From an uncultured Lachnospiraceae bacterium (lineage in GTDB: Bacteria; Bacillota_A; Clostridia; Lachnospirales; Lachnospiraceae), in assembly GCA_946614075.1 (NCBI GenBank), contig CAMOGO010000086.1, forward strand, positions 1-5,897: a stretch of 5,897 bases of DNA, read 5' to 3'. The notes below the pieces were generated by a model that saw only the letters and a list, made by a program, of their open reading frames with translations, ran no database searches and was not told the DNA's origin. Shown here piece after piece: positions 1 to 5,683 of this stretch. Position 1 is the first letter of the stretch, and every line of letters begins with the position of its first letter. The position numbers were made by a program, and so were the translations under genes.

Positions 1-355
1 CCAGCCCGCAAGCCAACTGCCAGATGTGGAGATTGATCCGAACAGGCGCTGCAAGCAAACACGGCCTGTGTCATATCGGGCTGCGGTTTGTGAGGAGGCC
101 TTATACCGCTTCACGAGAAAAAATTACGTTAAGAGCCAGAATTCCCATTGTCTGAGCGCCAGGTGGCGGGGAGGGTTTACCGTCCCCAGCCACCAAGCGA
201 GTTGGAATTCTGGCTCTTGTTCTTAGTAATCTTTTTGAGTGCTAGCAGTATTGGCCGACGAAACTCAAGCAGCACGATAGACACAGGCCTTGTTTTCCTG
301 CAGCATCTGTTCGGATCATACACAATCCACATCTGGCAGTTGCCTTACGGTTGGG
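1..355. repeat. Large imperfect palindrome (about 355 bp), possible MITE-like element or structured RNA
   Basis: The two halves of this non-coding stretch are reverse complements of each other along almost their whole length. Clean paired blocks are 14-30 with 326-342 (17 bp, no mismatch), 34-45 with 307-318 (12 bp), 63-72 with 280-289 (10 bp), 74-84 with 269-279 (one mismatch) and 131-145 with 204-218 (15 bp). An apical stem pairs 162-172 with 183-194 around one bulge. Pairing still holds at base 1 with 355, so the left end may lie outside the window. The block between 85 and 130 is more diverged but still alignable with 219-268. It begins about 25 bp past the galK stop, so it would be transcribed as one giant hairpin at the end of that message and could stabilise or end it. 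No credible gene is seen here. It could be a miniature transposable element, a decayed insertion element or an RNA gene; the sequence does not decide. Confidence 0.8.
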
Positions 356-381
356 GTGGCGTGTTGCCAGGGGTGGGTGGT

Positions 382-1707
382 TCACAGGCGGGTGGCGCCG
401 GGGCCGGGGTTTGCGATGTAGATTTCGGGGGTGTGGCCGGTTTTGGCTTCGTAGCGGGTGGTGATGGTTTCCCGGAAGGTGTCGATGGCTTCGTTCTTGA
501 CGATGCTGACGGTGCAGCCACCGAATCCGCCGCCGGTCATGCGGGAGCCGAGGACGCCGGGGATGCTCCAGGCGATCTCTGTCAGGAGATCCATCTCCGG
601 GCAGGAAACCTCGTAATCATCACGCAGGGATACGTGGGAGGCGTTCATCAGCTGGCCAAACTTTGCCAGATCGCCTTCGCGCAGGGCTGCTACCGCCTGG
701 ATCGTGCGCTCATTCTCCGCGACGGCGTGACGGGCGCGGCGGCGGCAGACAGGATCCTTTATGGCATCTGCCAGGAGGTCGAATTCCTCCGGGGTCAGAT
801 CGCCCAGAGAGTGGATCGACTTGGCCGCGAGCGCCTCAAGGGCTGGGTGCTTCGCGGCTTCTGCCTGCAGATCTACCTTCTGAAGGTCGGCCAGGGCCTC
901 GGCGCACTCTCTGCGTCTGTCATTGTACGCGGAGGAAACGAGGCTGTGCTTGACCTTGCTGTTGGTGATCACGATCGAGGCGTCTCCCAGGTCAAGGGGT
1001 GCATACTCATAGGACAGCGTATTGGTATCCAGGAAGATTGCGCAGTTTTCCTTGCCCATTGCGCTGGCGAACTGGTCCATGATGCCGCAGTTCATGCCAT
1101 TGTACTCATTTTCACCGTACTGGCCGATCTTCGCAAGCTCGACACCGTCGATCGTCTCCGCTGCCTTCCCGGATGTGGCATTGGCTGCCATCGTGGCTAC
1201 GGCTTTGGCCCCGGTTTCTGCTTCCGTCTCCTTCACTTTGGCGCCTGCATTCTCTTTGAAACCCAGGTCGCGTGCGATCACGCCGGTCAGGACCTCGATC
1301 GCTGCTGAGGAGGAAAGGCCGGAGCCGGATGGGATGTTGCCGTAGAAAACGATATCCATGCCTTGCTCGAGCGGATGCCCGAATTTCTCAAAGGCCCAGA
1401 GTACGCCCTTCGGATAGTCTGCCCAGCTGCCCTTCTTGTCCTCTTCCAGTGTATCCAGGCTGGTTTTGATTACGCCGGCCTTTGCCACATTGGCTGAGTA
1501 AAAGCGGACAAAGCGGTCCTTTCTGACTCTGGCTGCGCCCCAGATGCCCATCGTCAGGGCGCAGGGGAAGACATGGCCGCCATTGTAGTCGGTGTGCTCG
1601 CCGATCAGGTTGACGCGCCCCGGTGCAAAGTAAAAACGGATCTCGCCATTTTCGCCGTAAAGCCGGACAAAATCCTCTCGAAGCTTTTCGATCATTTTCT
1701 CGTTCAT
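382..1707 (-). CDS. galK: Galactokinase
   Basis: This cytoplasmic GHMP-family kinase phosphorylates D-galactose with ATP to give galactose-1-phosphate, the entry step of the Leloir pathway. The galactokinase signature GRVNLIGEHTDY is at residues 30-41, the ATP-loop motif around IPSGSGLSSSAA at 125-136, and the third GHMP motif GSRMTGGGFGGC at 387-398. By family alignment R31, E37 and D40 match the conserved N-terminal substrate and catalytic positions, and D211 in GIMDQF matches the catalytic aspartate, so the enzyme looks active. The start is supported by AGGAGAA eight bases upstream. At 441 residues it is about 50 longer than usual. Most of the excess is an Ala/Glu/Lys/Thr-rich segment at about 152-187 with no counterpart I recognise in other GalK proteins. 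galT and galE are not adjacent, and the gene has its own promoter. The call is very secure. Confidence 0.97.
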   Translation of the reverse strand: MNEKMIEKLREDFVRLYGENGEIRFYFAPGRVNLIGEHTDYNGGHVFPCALTMGIWGAARVRKDRFVRFYSANVAKAGVIKTSLDTLEEDKKGSWADYPKGVLWAFEKFGHPLEQGMDIVFYGNIPSGSGLSSSAAIEVLTGVIARDLGFKENAGAKVKETEAETGAKAVATMAANATSGKAAETIDGVELAKIGQYGENEYNGMNCGIMDQFASAMGKENCAIFLDTNTLSYEYAPLDLGDASIVITNSKVKHSLVSSAYNDRRRECAEALADLQKVDLQAEAAKHPALEALAAKSIHSLGDLTPEEFDLLADAIKDPVCRRRARHAVAENERTIQAVAALREGDLAKFGQLMNASHVSLRDDYEVSCPEMDLLTEIAWSIPGVLGSRMTGGGFGGCTVSIVKNEAIDTFRETITTRYEAKTGHTPEIYIANPGPGATRL

Positions 1708-1715
1708 GTGCTAAA

Positions 1716-1722
1716 TTCTCCT
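1716..1722 (-). promoter_or_regulatory. Ribosome binding site of galK
   Basis: The minus strand reads AGGAGAA, with 8 bases to the ATG at 1705-1707. This favours that ATG over the in-frame ATG four codons later. Confidence 0.85.
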
Positions 1723-1733
1723 GTATATTTCAT

Positions 1734-1744
1734 CAGTAGTACTG
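1734..1744. repeat. Short palindrome in the galK 5' UTR
   Basis: CAGTA-G-TACTG is a perfect 5+5 bp inverted repeat between the predicted galK start point and its ribosome binding site. It could be a small operator, but a palindrome this short can occur by chance. Confidence 0.25.
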
Positions 1745-1776
1745 CGAAGCGTCTGCTTTCATTTCTGTCTTTTCAC

Positions 1777-1805
1777 ATTCTATCCGTAACGTCCGAAAAC
1801 CTCAA
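1777..1805 (-). promoter_or_regulatory. Sigma-A promoter of galK
   Basis: On the minus strand, TTGAGG (1800-1805) and TAGAAT (1777-1782) are separated by exactly 17 bases. Transcription would start near 1770, giving a 5' UTR of about 60 nt. This promoter lies downstream of the symporter gene's terminator candidate, so galK is probably a separate transcription unit. I did not find a convincing CcpA or GalR operator. Confidence 0.7.
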
Positions 1806-1859
1806 GTAGAACTGTGATATTCTTGGCGATTGACTTTGCGCAAGACCTTTCACGACAAA

Positions 1860-1888
1860 GGCCAGCCCCGTGTAGTGCGGAGCTGGCC
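1860..1888 (-). terminator. GC-rich hairpin, likely terminator of the symporter gene
   Basis: GGCCAGC (1860-1866) pairs with GCTGGCC (1882-1888). A further CCG/CGG stem (1868-1870 with 1878-1880) sits inside after one mismatch, and the loop is 7 nt. The minus-strand RNA continues TTTGTCGTG, so the U-tract is weak. Outer bases (CGACAA with TTGTCG) could extend the stem. It lies about 130 bases past the symporter stop and upstream of the galK promoter, where a terminator is expected. The opposite strand is also T-rich after the hairpin, but no plus-strand gene ends here. Confidence 0.5.
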
Positions 1889-1921
1889 GAGATGTCTTGT
1901 CTTTTGTTGTCGCGAGCAATC

Positions 1922-1972
1922 TTCTGCAGATTATGTTTTGTGGCTGTTTTCTGCAGGTTATGTTCTGCTAGG
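1922..1972. repeat. 27-bp-period direct repeat in the symporter 3' UTR
   Basis: TTCTGCAGATTATGTTTTG (1922-1940) recurs as TTCTGCAGGTTATGTTCTG (1949-1967) with two differences. A third fragment, TTCTGCTAGG, starts at 1963, and a run of eight T follows at 1973-1980. The surrounding stretch 1723-2016 holds no gene; apart from this repeat it contains the hairpin at 1860-1888 and the galK promoter. Confidence 0.65.
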
Positions 1973-2016
1973 TTTTTTTTGCAAATTCCTGTAACGGTCT
2001 TGTCTTACCTGACATC

Positions 2017-3420
2017 TCACGGTTTCTCGTGCTCGGCGAGGGCAGTCTTGGTGACCATACCGGTCAGGGCAAAGAGGGCGATGGCGTTGGGGATGACCAT
2101 CAGGTTGTTGAACATGTCGGTCAGCTCCCAGACGAGGTCGTTGGACATCATCGTGCCAAGGAAGATGAAGACCAGGGCGATGATGGAGTAGACCTTTACG
2201 CTGTTCTTGCCAAAGAGGTAGATGACGTTGATCTTGCCAAACATGTTCCAGCTCAGGACGGTCGAGAAGGCGAAGAAGAACAGGCAGATGGCGACGAACT
2301 TCGCGCCGAAGCTTGCTCCCATAATCGTGCCGAAGGCGGTCTGAGCGAGGTTGGCTTTGCCGATGGTTTCGGTCACGGCGCCAATGTAGCCGTTTGCCAG
2401 CACGCCATCCTTGGTGTACAGGGTGGAGATGATGACGAGGGCGTTCAGGGTCAGGACGATGAAGGTGTCGATGAAAACGCCGATCATAGCGACGACGCCC
2501 TGCTCATGAGGATCCTTGACATTGGCCTGCGCGTGTGCGTGAGGGGTGGAACCCATACCTGCCTCGTTGGAGAAAAGGCCGCGCTTTGCGCCTTGGCTGA
2601 TGGCTGTCTTGATGGCTGCGCCGAAGCCGCCGCCGATGATGGCCTGCGGGGTGAAGGCGTACTTAAAGATCATGCCGAAGGTGGCCGGCAGATACTGGAT
2701 GCGGGCGATCAGGATGGCGAGGCCGCCGATGATGAAGATCACGGCCATGATCGGGACGATCTTCTCCGTGACGGAGGCGAGGCGCTGCATGCCGCCGATG
2801 AAGATGATGCCGCAGATCACAACGAGGATGATGCCGACAGCCCAGCTCGGGATGCCGAATGCGGTCTCCATCGTGGAGCCGATGGAGTTGGACTGGACCA
2901 TGCAGCCCATGAAGCCGAGGGCGAGGACGATGGCGACGGCAAAGAAGCCTGCCAGGAATTTTCCAAAGCCACCATTGAAGGCGGTCGTGATGTAGTAGAC
3001 CGGGCCGCCGTGGACGCTGCCGTCGTCGTCGACCTTGCGGGTCTTGATGGCGAGGACTGCCTCGGAATAGATCGTGGCCATGCCAAAGAAGGCAATGATC
3101 CACATCCAGAAAATAGCGCCGGGGCCGCCGGTCAGGATAGCGCCGGATGCGCCGACGATGTTGCCGGTACCGACCTGGGCAGCGATGGCGGTGGCCAGAG
3201 CCTGGAAGGAGCTCATACCGCTCTCATGCTTGATTCCGAGCAGGTTCAGGTTGCCGAAGACTCTCTTCATGCCCTCGCCGAAGCAGCGGACCTGGACAAA
3301 GCGGGTCTTGATGGAATACCAAAGTCCGACACCGATCAAAAGGAAGACCAGAATGTAGTTGGACAGGTAGGTGTTGATGTTGCTGACGATGGGCAGCAGC
3401 ACGGCTTCGATTGCTTTCAT
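2017..3420 (-). CDS. Sodium:alanine/glycine symporter, AGCS family (AlsT/GlyP/AgcS type)
   Basis: This integral membrane protein imports alanine and/or glycine driven by sodium (or proton) symport. With the start at 3420 it has 467 residues, a normal AGCS length. The family signature GGPGAIFWMWIIAFFG is at residues 98-113, the conserved AQVGTGNIVG segment at 81-90, and the hallmark GLFSNEAGMGSTPHAHA at 281-297. About ten or eleven hydrophobic segments are visible, including those near 20-38, 155-172, 193-209, 221-239, 307-332, 374-392 and 411-423. The ATG at 3420 follows AGGAGGG at seven bases. An in-frame ATG at 3582 would add 54 residues but starts inside the terminator hairpin and encodes Arg/Cys/Pro-rich, non-membrane sequence, so I reject it. 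A glycine riboswitch in the leader supports glycine as a substrate. Alanine versus glycine preference cannot be read from the sequence. Confidence 0.96.
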   Translation of the reverse strand: MKAIEAVLLPIVSNINTYLSNYILVFLLIGVGLWYSIKTRFVQVRCFGEGMKRVFGNLNLLGIKHESGMSSFQALATAIAAQVGTGNIVGASGAILTGGPGAIFWMWIIAFFGMATIYSEAVLAIKTRKVDDDGSVHGGPVYYITTAFNGGFGKFLAGFFAVAIVLALGFMGCMVQSNSIGSTMETAFGIPSWAVGIILVVICGIIFIGGMQRLASVTEKIVPIMAVIFIIGGLAILIARIQYLPATFGMIFKYAFTPQAIIGGGFGAAIKTAISQGAKRGLFSNEAGMGSTPHAHAQANVKDPHEQGVVAMIGVFIDTFIVLTLNALVIISTLYTKDGVLANGYIGAVTETIGKANLAQTAFGTIMGASFGAKFVAICLFFFAFSTVLSWNMFGKINVIYLFGKNSVKVYSIIALVFIFLGTMMSNDLVWELTDMFNNLMVIPNAIALFALTGMVTKTALAEHEKP

Positions 3421-3427
3421 GGATTTT

Positions 3428-3434
3428 CCCTCCT
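3428..3434 (-). promoter_or_regulatory. Ribosome binding site of the symporter gene
   Basis: The minus strand reads AGGAGGG, seven bases before the ATG at 3418-3420. This near-perfect Shine-Dalgarno decides the start against the upstream in-frame ATG at 3582. Confidence 0.92.
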
Positions 3435-3472
3435 GATATGGACAGATCTTTGAGGGATGCAACGATGATCGG

Positions 3473-3497
3473 GCAGGAGGAGGTCTCACTCTCCTGC
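3473..3497 (-). other. Hairpin in the symporter leader, downstream of the terminator
   Basis: GCAGGAG (3473-3479) pairs with CTCCTGC (3491-3497) around an 11-nt loop. No U-tract follows, so it is not an intrinsic terminator. The loop-side arm contains Shine-Dalgarno-like CCTCC/GGAGG sequence. A role in messenger stability or translation is possible but unproven. Confidence 0.4.
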
Positions 3498-3556
3498 TCG
3501 CAGCGCACCTCGCCCGCTGCCTTAAGCAGCATTCACCTTTGGGCGGCCTTGCGCAT

Positions 3557-3588
3557 AAAAAGGAGCGATGGTTAGAATCCATCGCTCC
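3557..3588 (-). terminator. Intrinsic terminator in the glycine riboswitch leader
   Basis: The RNA strand has GGAGCGATGG (3588 to 3579), a 7-nt loop (3578-3572) and CCATCGCTCC (3571 to 3562), a perfect 10-bp stem. A U-tract (3561-3557) follows directly. It lies between the riboswitch aptamers and the symporter start, so it is the expected transcription-attenuation switch of this leader. Confidence 0.92.
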
Positions 3589-3630
3589 GGAGAAAAGGCT
3601 GCATAGAAACGCACAGAAAAAGCACTTGCC

Positions 3631-3702
3631 ACATTCGCTGTCAAACCACCGCTGTCAATCCATTCGCTGTCGATACACTCGCTGCTGATACATTCACGTC
3701 CT
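3631..3702 (-). repeat. Five degenerate 14-15 bp tandem repeats between aptamer and terminator
   Basis: Units run at 3631-3644, 3645-3658, 3659-3673, 3674-3688 and 3689-3702, sharing a core read as GACAGCGAATG on the RNA strand. The fifth unit is the most diverged. The segment AGCGAATGGATT (3668 to 3657) equals the terminator's AGCGATGGATT (3586 to 3576) apart from one extra A. The units could therefore compete with the ascending terminator arm for the descending arm. Confidence 0.8.
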
Positions 3703-3724
3703 GCATTCTGTCCGTTTGATATGT

Positions 3725-3822
3725 CTCTGTCCTTTTGCCTGAGAGATTTGGGTCCGGAAAATGTACGTCCGGTTTTCATCCCATTGCCCCTTCGGCCCCC
3801 GATCTAACGGGTTTCTCCAGAG
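3725..3822 (-). promoter_or_regulatory. Glycine aptamer 2 (downstream, canonical)
   Basis: The closing stem pairs CTCTG (3822 to 3818) with CAGAG (3729 to 3725). GAGA just inside the 5' arm pairs with TCTC of AATCTCTCAGG. A variable hairpin (CCGGA, 3772-3768, with TCCGG near 3758-3754) fits the usual architecture. All conserved core elements are present. Confidence 0.9.
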
Positions 3823-3834
3823 TTACATCCACGT

Positions 3835-3955
3835 ACAGTCCTCGTCCCATCCGGGACACCTGAGAGTGTTACTCCTTCGGCCAGCTTCTGCCGCCTTGCC
3901 GTCTGCCAGGTCACCTTTCGGCCCTTTAAGGATCGGCTGCCTTGCGGTCTGCTGT
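3835..3955 (-). promoter_or_regulatory. Glycine aptamer 1 (upstream, enlarged and divergent)
   Basis: The 3' half is clear, with GGCCGAAGGAG, CTCTCAGG and GAGGACTGT, and a small extra hairpin (GTCCC with GGGAC, 3857-3844) before the final element. The closing stem can form from ACAG (3955-3952) and CTGT (3838-3835), which makes the aptamer about 120 nt, longer than a standard one. The 5' half lacks a good GAGAG element; only CAGA is available to pair with TCTC. Confidence 0.75.
3890..3952 (-). repeat. Direct repeat inside riboswitch aptamer 1
   Basis: GCAGACCGCAAGGCAGC (3952 to 3936) recurs 46 nt later as GCAGACGGCAAGGCGGC (3906 to 3890) with two differences. Each copy is followed by a GGCCGAA core: GGCCGAAAGG at 3923-3914 and GGCCGAAGGAG at 3882-3872. 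This suggests duplication of the 5' half of an aptamer. Confidence 0.7.
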
Positions 3956-3990
3956 TTCCTGCACGCTTCGTCTGTCAAAATGATAGACGT

Positions 3991-4019
3991 AAGATAGCAT
4001 TCACGTGAATGATTGTCAA
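3991..4019 (-). promoter_or_regulatory. Strong sigma-A promoter of the riboswitch-symporter transcript
   Basis: TTGACA (4019 to 4014) and TATCTT (3996 to 3991) are separated by 17 bases on the minus strand. AT-rich sequence lies upstream (around 4026-4045), as in an UP element. The start point is expected near 3984, giving a leader of about 560 nt before the symporter ATG. No clear terminator for the upstream gene was found in the 100 bp before this promoter, so some read-through is possible. Confidence 0.88.
3998..4011. promoter_or_regulatory. Candidate operator: perfect 14-bp palindrome in the promoter spacer
   Basis: CATTCACGTGAATG is its own reverse complement and sits entirely between the -10 and -35 hexamers. 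A dimeric repressor bound here would block RNA polymerase, adding initiation control to the riboswitch. The regulator is unknown. Confidence 0.5.
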
Positions 4020-4118
4020 TAGTGGCTTTTTATGTATTAATCTCTGTACACAAAACCCTTTGTGATATATGGCCTGCCCTTTTTCGTATCTTTCTGGCGC
4101 TGGTGCCGTCCCCATGGC

Positions 4119-5648
4119 TCATCCTCTCGCCTTGGGCGGGCGGCGGTTGATCCAGCGGGTGAGCTCGAGGCCCCATTCCTCGCTGTATTTTTTCCGCAAG
4201 GCCCGGTAGGCGTCGTTGATCTCATCGAAATATTTCGAATCCATCATGTCATTCAGCGAGTCGTAGCGCTCCAGGATGCCTCTATTATCCAGGCCCTCCT
4301 CAAAGACGCTCAGGATCCCGGCGCCAAACAGGAACTTGCTGCGATCCGCGGCGTTGCGGGCGGCAAAGCAGGCGATGCGCATGCCGCGCTCATTTCCGCT
4401 GGCCTTGATGTAGACGTCCTCGTGGACGTAGTAGCCCTCGAGGATTCCGTCCCGGAAGTCGGCGACCACGTGATCGCGCTCCTCCTTCGCCTTGTCCTCC
4501 TCGGCCCGAACCTGCACCAGTGCTGCGTGCGTGGCGATCTCCCGGTCATCCGCGATAATCTGCGCCGCTGACTCCGAAAGCATGTAGGCGCATTTGTGGA
4601 TCTGCTCTGTCTTCCAGAAAAACGTCGGCTCCTCATCGGCGCTGTCTCCGGAGAAATGCTCCGTGGGCGTCAGAATCTGTCTCGGATGGGTCAGCGGATC
4701 GACGGTAAAGCCCAGCCTCTCGGCGATTTTCCCATTTCGGCGGATCTGGTCAAAGCCGTCCCCGTCAAAAGAGGGAAAGCACCGGCTCTCATCCTTCCGG
4801 TCCAGTTCGGAGACGGGCTGCAGATTCAGCCAGATCGTGCAGTCGCCGTCTGCGCGCAGGGAGTCGAGGTAAAAGCGAAAAACGCCCTGCCTGCGATACT
4901 CCTCCCGCACGTAGGCGCTCTCGACATACAGGATCGGCTCGGTCACTTCCTTTTCCAGAAGCTCCATGCGGTCCACCATCGGCTGGAAATAATCCTCCGT
5001 CTCCGACCACTCCTGATGCTCATACAGGGCCCAGTAAGGATTCAGGGTGCGCATCGTGTCACTGTAATCCAGAAGCATCGGGGGCAGCAGCTCCCGGATC
5101 GCATTCTGGGTCATCGGATAAATGTGCTGCTGCATCGTGAGGCGAAGGCAGGTCATGGCCGCGACCGTCTCCCGCCCGGCCTTGATCTTCGTGTGCTCAC
5201 GGACCACGTGGTACAGATCGTCCTTGAGCCCGGAGAAGCTTAAGGAAAGGTCCTCCTTCGCCGTCTTTATCCGGAAACGAGGCTTGGACAAATCTTCCTT
5301 CCCGCTCTGATCATCTCCGGCCCGGCCTTTTCCAAGTTGGTCTTTCCCGCTCTGATCATCTCCGGCCTGGCTTTTTCCGGCCCGACTTTTTCCACCCGAT
5401 GCCTTCGGGCTTTGTTTTTTCGCAGAAGACGGACCCTCAATCAGGATCTTGGCCGATGTCCCGAGGGCTTGCGCGATCACCGCAAGCTGATCGGCATCCT
5501 CGACGCCGCTGCCCTGTTCGCCGCGCTCGATCCGGCGCAGCTTATCCTCCGGCAGCCCCAGGGAAGCCGCCAGCTCCCGCCGGGACAGCCCGCAGATGTA
5601 TTTTCTCAGTTCCTTGATCCTTTTTCCGATGCGCTTGCAGTCTGCCAT
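4119..5648 (-). CDS. XRE-family HTH protein fused to a GNAT-like acetyltransferase domain
   Basis: This is a 509-residue soluble protein with no signal peptide or membrane segment. Residues 8-62 form a Cro/CI-type helix-turn-helix (SRRELAASLGLPEDKLRRIERG is the core). Residues 72-125 are a polar linker with 15-residue repeats rich in Gly, Lys, Asp and Gln. Residues about 225-330 resemble a GNAT fold: ILYVESAYVREEYRRQGVF (239-257) with the following helix matches motif A, and NGKIAERLGFTVDP (305-318) matches the C-terminal GNAT motif. The acetyl-CoA loop is degenerate: in the R/QxxGxG/A pattern R252 and G255 are present, but F257 replaces the last Gly/Ala. I do not recognise residues 340-509, which include a charged helix near 380-393. 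The likely role is a DNA-binding regulator that senses acyl-CoA or acetylates a target. That role is inference. The start fits a modest ribosome site and places the HTH normally at the N-terminus. Confidence 0.85.
   Translation of the reverse strand: MADCKRIGKRIKELRKYICGLSRRELAASLGLPEDKLRRIERGEQGSGVEDADQLAVIAQALGTSAKILIEGPSSAKKQSPKASGGKSRAGKSQAGDDQSGKDQLGKGRAGDDQSGKEDLSKPRFRIKTAKEDLSLSFSGLKDDLYHVVREHTKIKAGRETVAAMTCLRLTMQQHIYPMTQNAIRELLPPMLLDYSDTMRTLNPYWALYEHQEWSETEDYFQPMVDRMELLEKEVTEPILYVESAYVREEYRRQGVFRFYLDSLRADGDCTIWLNLQPVSELDRKDESRCFPSFDGDGFDQIRRNGKIAERLGFTVDPLTHPRQILTPTEHFSGDSADEEPTFFWKTEQIHKCAYMLSESAAQIIADDREIATHAALVQVRAEEDKAKEERDHVVADFRDGILEGYYVHEDVYIKASGNERGMRIACFAARNAADRSKFLFGAGILSVFEEGLDNRGILERYDSLNDMMDSKYFDEINDAYRALRKKYSEEWGLELTRWINRRPPKARG
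5299..5378 (-). repeat. 45-bp-period in-frame direct repeat in the XRE-GNAT linker
   Basis: A 35-bp block at 5299-5333 recurs at 5344-5378 with two differences. The 45-bp period equals 15 codons, so the reading frame is kept. In protein it gives two copies of a unit beginning AGDDQSGK (residues 95-102 and 110-117), preceded by a shorter GKSRAGKSQAG stretch. Confidence 0.85.
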
Positions 5649-5659
5649 ATTATCTTGAA

Positions 5660-5666
5660 CCCTCTC
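5660..5666 (-). promoter_or_regulatory. Ribosome binding site of the XRE-GNAT gene
   Basis: The minus strand reads GAGAGGG, about 11 bases before the ATG at 5646-5648. The spacing is slightly long, so translation may be modest. No convincing sigma-A promoter was found in 5667-5803, so the gene may be co-transcribed with the gene at the right edge. Confidence 0.6.
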
Positions 5667-5683
5667 ACCATATCATATGCGAA

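Larger units (their letters stand above)
3725..3955 (-). promoter_or_regulatory. Tandem glycine riboswitch
   Basis: The minus-strand leader carries two copies of the conserved glycine aptamer landmarks. The upstream copy has GGCCGAAGGAG (3882 to 3872) and CTCTCAGG (3866 to 3859). The downstream copy has GGCCGAAGGGGCAA (about 3797 to 3784) and AATCTCTCAGGCAAAAGGAC ending near 3730. Glycine binding by such RNAs controls glycine-cleavage or glycine-transport genes, and the next gene is an AGCS symporter. The expression platform is the terminator at 3557-3588. For an importer, an off-switch would be logical, but the polarity cannot be settled from the sequence. The spacer from the last aptamer to the terminator is about 135 nt, longer than usual, and is filled by tandem repeats. 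Confidence 0.93.

Noticed and set aside
26..226. Small plus-strand open frame of 66 codons inside the palindrome
   Set aside because: It lies entirely in the inverted-repeat structure, has no ribosome binding site at a proper distance, and the product has no recognisable features.
148..1308. Plus-strand open frame (386 codons) across the palindrome and galK
   Set aside because: Most of it is antisense to well-supported galK motifs, and its Gly/Ala/Val-rich product resembles no family I know.
1745..1770. Possible CcpA (cre) site near the galK start point
   Set aside because: The closest match, TGAAAGCAGACGCT, lacks the central CG of the cre consensus, so I do not call it.
2029..3453. Long plus-strand open frame (474 codons) antisense to the symporter
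   Set aside because: Its product is an extremely Asp/Glu/Gly/His-rich string mirroring hydrophobic codons of the symporter on the other strand, with no domain or start signal. It is a shadow of a high-GC gene.
3658..4019. CRISPR array suggested by the short repeated units in the leader
   Set aside because: The repeats are 14-15 bp, contiguous and degenerate, with no spacers and no cas genes. The leader is explained by the glycine riboswitch and its platform.
4049..4064. CACAAA/TTTGTG inverted repeat as a terminator of the XRE-GNAT gene
   Set aside because: The stem is short and AT-rich with a 4-nt loop and no following U-tract, so it is too weak for a terminator.
4594..5243. Plus-strand open frames opposite the XRE-GNAT gene
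   Set aside because: The minus-strand frame has an HTH and GNAT motifs and explains the whole interval; the antisense products look like codon shadows.
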